Of a stretch of DNA of 64,000 nt, positions 60,831-64,000 are shown piece by piece (position 1 is the stretch's first letter; every line of letters begins with the position of its first letter). The notes below the pieces were generated by a model. The model saw only the letters and a list, made by a program, of their open reading frames with translations. It ran no database searches and had not been told where the DNA came from. Origin of the DNA: Hoeflea_A sp965228785 (GTDB lineage: Bacteria > Pseudomonadota > Alphaproteobacteria > Rhizobiales > Rhizobiaceae); the NCBI GenBank assembly GCA_965228785.1, contig CBDDIF010000002.1, positions 1,364,001-1,428,000 of the forward strand. The letters are read 5' to 3'. The translations under genes and the position numbers were made by a program.

Positions 60831-61438
60831 CCGCATCGCTTCACGCCGACCGCAACCGCGTCGCCTTGCTCATCGTCGACATGCAGAACGACTTTCTGCA
60901 TGCCGAGGGCGCGTATGGTCGGGCCGGACAGACGAGTGCTCAAATCGCAGCCCTGACGGACCGTCTCTCGCCGGTCGCACAGGCCATGCGATCTGCCGGT
61001 TGCTGGATCGTATCGACCCAGTTTACCCTGGTGCCGGCAAAAGGCGGGGAGCCACTGATCTCGCCTCACCTCAAACAATTGCGACCATTCCTGACAAAGG
61101 GTGACTTCTGTCCGGGGCACTTCGGGCATCAGCTTGTCGACGCATTGGCTCCCGCCGATCTCACCATAGAGAAAGTCGCCTACTCGGCCTTCTACATGAC
61201 ACGCCTGGAGTGGCTGTTGCGCAAATGCGACATCGAACAGTTGGTGATCTGTGGCATCGTCACAAATGGCGGAGTGGCGTCGACACTACGTGACGCTCAC
61301 GTGCGGGACTTCAAAACGCTTCTCCTGTCCGACGGAACAGGGGCGTTCGATCGGCAGGTTCACGACGATACCCTGAAAACACTCGCAACTATTTCGTCGA
61401 TCGCGACCTGCGAGGAAGTCACTGCAATGCTGACGTGA
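60827..61438 (+). CDS. Isochorismatase-fold hydrolase lacking the nucleophilic Cys
   Basis: 203 residues. The fold is clear: catalytic Asp D18 in LLIVDMQNDF, Lys K116 in IEKVAYSAF, and the strand ICGIVTNGGVASTLRDAHVRDF. The position usually occupied by Cys (TN-x-C-V) is Gly149. Amidohydrolases of this fold (nicotinamidase, N-carbamoylsarcosine amidase, biuret hydrolase) need that Cys, whereas isochorismatases such as PhzD and EntB lack it and use Asp-based acid catalysis on a vinyl ether. It is the last gene of the operon. A hydrolytic role on an enol- or vinyl-type intermediate is possible; amidase activity is unlikely. Confidence 0.85.
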   Translation: MTASLHADRNRVALLIVDMQNDFLHAEGAYGRAGQTSAQIAALTDRLSPVAQAMRSAGCWIVSTQFTLVPAKGGEPLISPHLKQLRPFLTKGDFCPGHFGHQLVDALAPADLTIEKVAYSAFYMTRLEWLLRKCDIEQLVICGIVTNGGVASTLRDAHVRDFKTLLLSDGTGAFDRQVHDDTLKTLATISSIATCEEVTAMLT

Positions 61439-61736
61439 GCAGCGCATTGGCGCGGATTGATTGACGTACGTTAACTTGTGATTCCGTTGCTATCAGTTGC
61501 ATAGCCGGCACAAATTTCTACCCATAAATGCTTGTATGCACTTGCATTTTCTACCTTTGATTTCAATTTCCAATTATTCGCATTTCTTCCAACGCTTTGA
61601 AGAAGATTCTTAACCTGTACCCCCAACACTTGCAGTCGTGGGGGTGCGCGTTGTTTCCGACCGAGGAAACCGTGCTGAGATGTATCAGCTTGAAATCGCA
61701 CAGTGAGTATTCAAGGTCCTTTCAGAAGGGTGGGAC
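61439..61736. other. 298-bp intergenic region before the chemoreceptor gene
   Basis: No coding sequence I trust. It has an ACGTACGT-centred near-palindrome (61461-61474), an AT-rich middle with AAATGC...GCATTT symmetry around 61526-61550, and a C5/G5 hairpin (about 61620-61644). No convincing promoter hexamers or flagellar sigma-28 promoter can be assigned. The composition is visibly lower in GC than the flanking genes. Confidence 0.5.
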
Positions 61737-63527
61737 ATGTTTGACTTCAATTCTGATGCCAAGGCAGTGCTCGAAGCCGTCGGCAAATCACAGGCCATTA
61801 TCGAGTTCGATCTGGTCGGAAACATTTTGACTGCCAACGAAAACTTCTGCAGCGCAATCGGATACCAGCTTTCTGAGATTCAAGGAAAGCACCACTCGAT
61901 GTTCGCCGATCCGGCCTACGCCGCCTCCGATGAGTACAAGGCGTTCTGGGCCAAGCTGGGTCGAGGCGAATTCGACAGCGGCCAATACAAGCGTCTGGCA
62001 AAGGGCGGCCGGGAAATCTGGATCGAAGCGTCCTACAATCCGGTCTACAAGGGCGGCAAGCCGGTCAAGGTGATCAAATTTGCCACCGACATTACCGCCA
62101 GCAAGATCAAGTCGATGGAAGACTCCGGCAAGTTGGACGCCCTGTCTCGGGCCCAGGCCGTAATCGAATTCTATCCGACCGGCGAAATCATCACGGCCAA
62201 CGAGAATTTCTGTGGGGCCGTCGGTTATCAGTTGTCCGAGATCCAGGGACAACACCATTCCATGTTCTGCGACGCGGCCTATGCGGCCAGCTCAGAGTAC
62301 AAGCAGTTCTGGGCTGACCTTGCGGCTGGCTCATTCAAATCCGATGAGTTCAAGCGGTTTGGAAAGGGTGGCACCGAAATCTGGATCCAGGCCACATACA
62401 ATCCGATCGTCGATGATGAAGGCAAAGTGTTCCGGGTTGTCAAATTTGCGACCGACATCACCGCCCGGGTGCACGCCGTAGAAACACTTGCAGGCAGCCT
62501 TCAGGAACTGGCGGGCGGCAACCTCGACCAGAACATCGATGAGCAGTTCCCGGAAAACCTGGAAAAACTGCGCAACGACTTCAACCATTCTGTCGAAAAG
62601 CTTGAAAGTGCGATGCGCAACGTTGGCTCCAACGCCAACGAGATCGCAGCCAGCTCGGCGGAAATCAGATCCGCAGCGGATGATCTCTCCAAGCGAACGG
62701 AACAGCAGGCAGCATCCGTCGAAGAAACCGCAGCGGCACTGGAGGAGATCACCACGACCGTGGCCGACTCGACCCATCGTGCCGAAGAGGCCGGTGAGCT
62801 GGTTTCCAAGACTCGCGACAATGCCGAACACTCGGGCAAAGTCGTCAAGGAAGCAATCGAAGCAATGGGCGAGATCGAGGTTTCCTCGAACGCCATCAAC
62901 AACATTATCGGCGTGATCGACGATATTGCCTTCCAGACCAACCTGCTGGCGCTGAACGCCGGTGTTGAAGCGGCAAGAGCCGGAGATGCCGGTAAAGGTT
63001 TTGCCGTTGTCGCCCAGGAGGTCCGGGAGCTGGCCCAGCGTTCAGCCAATGCCGCCAAGGAGATCAAGGAATTGATCACCAACTCCGGCGAGCAGGTGAA
63101 GAAAGGGGTTTCCCTGGTGGGTCGCACGGGCGAGGCGCTCGAGCAGATCGTCTCCCAGGTTGCCGACATCAACACCAACGTCGCGGCAATCGTCGAAGCG
63201 GCCCGGGAGCAAACCACGGGATTGAAAGAAATCAACACCGCGGTCAACACCATGGATCAGGGCACACAGCAGAATGCTGCAATGGTCGAGGAGTCGACGG
63301 CGGCCAGTCACTCGCTTGCCGGTCAGGCGGATGCACTCAGCTCATTGCTCCATCAGTTCAAAACCAGGGGCGGTGTTTCCGAGATGCCGACGGAGCCCCA
63401 AAAGGCGGCACCGGCTGCGGCTAATGCCGACTCCGCTCCGGTACCCTCACCCGCTCGCGCTATGACGGGCAAAGTGGCCAAAGCCTTTGGCGGCGGAGCC
63501 GCAGCAAAAGATTGGGAGGAATTCTGA
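61737..63527 (+). CDS. Cytoplasmic double-PAS methyl-accepting chemotaxis protein
   Basis: 596 residues with no membrane segment. Two near-duplicate PAS domains occupy about residues 8-122 and 130-245; both contain ANENFC-x-AVGYQLSEIQG-like and KFATDIT sequences, so they arose by tandem duplication. Then comes a HAMP-like linker (about 245-300) and a long coiled-coil signalling domain, with the CheA/CheW hairpin near residues 400-445 (NLLALNAGVEAARAGDAGKGFAVVAQEVRELAQRSANAAKEI). The C-terminus is KDWEEF, a CheR/CheB-tethering pentapeptide of the WEEF type. It senses an intracellular signal, perhaps redox or a bound cofactor. The ATG at 61737 follows GAAGGGTGGGAC. Confidence 0.93.
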   Translation: MFDFNSDAKAVLEAVGKSQAIIEFDLVGNILTANENFCSAIGYQLSEIQGKHHSMFADPAYAASDEYKAFWAKLGRGEFDSGQYKRLAKGGREIWIEASYNPVYKGGKPVKVIKFATDITASKIKSMEDSGKLDALSRAQAVIEFYPTGEIITANENFCGAVGYQLSEIQGQHHSMFCDAAYAASSEYKQFWADLAAGSFKSDEFKRFGKGGTEIWIQATYNPIVDDEGKVFRVVKFATDITARVHAVETLAGSLQELAGGNLDQNIDEQFPENLEKLRNDFNHSVEKLESAMRNVGSNANEIAASSAEIRSAADDLSKRTEQQAASVEETAAALEEITTTVADSTHRAEEAGELVSKTRDNAEHSGKVVKEAIEAMGEIEVSSNAINNIIGVIDDIAFQTNLLALNAGVEAARAGDAGKGFAVVAQEVRELAQRSANAAKEIKELITNSGEQVKKGVSLVGRTGEALEQIVSQVADINTNVAAIVEAAREQTTGLKEINTAVNTMDQGTQQNAAMVEESTAASHSLAGQADALSSLLHQFKTRGGVSEMPTEPQKAAPAAANADSAPVPSPARAMTGKVAKAFGGGAAAKDWEEF

Positions 63528-63994
63528 TGTCCACAAATGCATATGCTGACCAACCGGTAGAGATAATTGCGTTCCGGCTGCACAATCAGGAATTCTGCGT
63601 CAAAACCACTTCCATCCGGGAAATTCGCGGATGGGCTCCGTCAACGCCGATTCCCCATTCTCCGCCGGAAATGGTTGGTGTCATGAACCTTCGCGGAACA
63701 GTGATCCCGATTATCGACCTTTCTTACAAACTGGGAATGCCAGCAACGGAACCCAATGAGCGCAGCGCCATCGTCGTTGCCGAGTTGCACGACAAGGTGA
63801 TCGGAATGCTGGTCGACCGGGTATCCGATATCTTGACGGTCAACGGCAGTGAGATTCAGCCGGTTCCGGAGATAAGCGCGACCTTTGATACGAGCTTTTC
63901 CGACGGCATCATCACCAAGGATGACGGCATGATCTGCTTCCTGAACCTTCCCAGGATGTTCAATGAAGCCGACATGGAAGGCCTCGCGGCCTGA
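63527..63994 (+). CDS. cheW: Chemotaxis coupling protein CheW
   Basis: 155 residues from ATG 63527, overlapping the chemoreceptor stop by one base (TGATG), with GGGAGGA inside the receptor's last codons; a start at 63512 is less likely. CheW domain: IIAFRLHNQEFCVKTTSIREIRGW, MVGVMNLRGTVIPIIDLSYKLGM, VIGMLVDRVSDILTVNGSEIQPVPE. It bridges this receptor to CheA. Translational coupling suggests a dedicated partner in a receptor-CheW unit. Confidence 0.94.
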   Translation: MSTNAYADQPVEIIAFRLHNQEFCVKTTSIREIRGWAPSTPIPHSPPEMVGVMNLRGTVIPIIDLSYKLGMPATEPNERSAIVVAELHDKVIGMLVDRVSDILTVNGSEIQPVPEISATFDTSFSDGIITKDDGMICFLNLPRMFNEADMEGLAA

Positions 63995-64000
63995 CACCGA

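Noticed and set aside
57028..61438. Creatinine/N-methylhydantoin pathway (HyuAB plus N-carbamoylsarcosine amidase)
   Set aside because: The isochorismatase-fold protein lacks the Cys needed for carbamoylsarcosine hydrolysis, and creatininase, cytosine-deaminase-like and sarcosine oxidase genes are absent, while LeuCD-like and CoA-transferase genes are present.
1..64000. tRNA or rRNA genes, CRISPR arrays, insertion sequences, prophage or integrase genes
   Set aside because: Reading both strands I found no transposase or integrase motifs, no regularly spaced repeats and no recognisable tRNA or rRNA sequence. This is by eye, so a short tRNA could be missed.

Overview
The window looks like an alphaproteobacterial chromosome, probably Hyphomicrobiales (Rhizobiales). 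The evidence is GC-rich DNA, densely packed operons with 4-nt start/stop overlaps, a rhizobial-type AnmK, and a soluble double-PAS chemoreceptor ending in WEEF followed by CheW. I cannot assign a genus. I see no rRNA, tRNA, CRISPR array, transposase or phage gene. The region is a string of accessory catabolic and biosynthetic operons, most with their own regulator.

1-13.9 kb: a catabolic regulon for an unidentified, possibly sulfated, substrate. It holds a Tat-exported ABC binding protein (cut by the window edge), a LysR regulator, and an operon of sulfatase, acetoacetyl-CoA-synthetase-like ligase, Cys-less thiolase-like protein, DUF35 and MaoC protein, followed by an MFS carrier. A GntR/UTRA regulator and an operon of class II aldolase, PfkB kinase, SDR and FMO-type monooxygenase complete it. 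Three related CTGGT-n4-ACCAG-type palindromes sit at the three promoters and link these units, probably through the GntR protein.

13.9-24.9 kb: peptidoglycan recycling. An RpiR/MurR-type regulator, a GNAT, AnmK, an oligopeptide-type ABC importer, MurQ, an amino-sugar kinase and a complete MurA lie together. Four 13-bp GAATATTATATTC-like boxes, arranged as two pairs, flank the regulator and precede murQ. 25-28.9 kb: a GH2 beta-glucuronidase-like enzyme, a cupin, and an ECF41 sigma factor with its carboxymuconolactone-decarboxylase-like partner and a matching promoter.

29-39.3 kb: a leftward operon joined by six consecutive 4-nt overlaps: HMG-CoA reductase, UbiA prenyltransferase, PEP-synthase-like phosphotransferase, BtaA-like DUF3419 enzyme, polyprenol-kinase-like membrane protein, GNAT-like protein and AMP-forming ligase, with a patatin upstream. 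I infer an undescribed isoprenoid-lipid pathway; this is the strongest candidate for a new system.

39.4-50.3 kb: a homoprotocatechuate meta-cleavage operon (HpaF, HpaE, LigB-type HpaD, HpaG, HpaH) divergent from HpaR. It is expanded with two VOC-type extradiol dioxygenases, a second FAH-family enzyme, an FAD-linked oxidase, a RidA-like protein that seems to start at CTG, and a 6-phosphogluconate-dehydrogenase-like enzyme. 50.3-51.6 kb holds a SABATH-type methyltransferase and a small ORF.

51.8-61.4 kb: a GntR/HutC regulator with an HMG-CoA-lyase-like enzyme, divergent from an operon of CoA transferase III, aconitase-family large and small subunits, HyuB, HyuA and an isochorismatase-fold protein lacking the catalytic Cys. 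This looks like a catabolic route of unknown substrate. 61.7-64 kb: a cytoplasmic double-PAS chemoreceptor translationally coupled to CheW.
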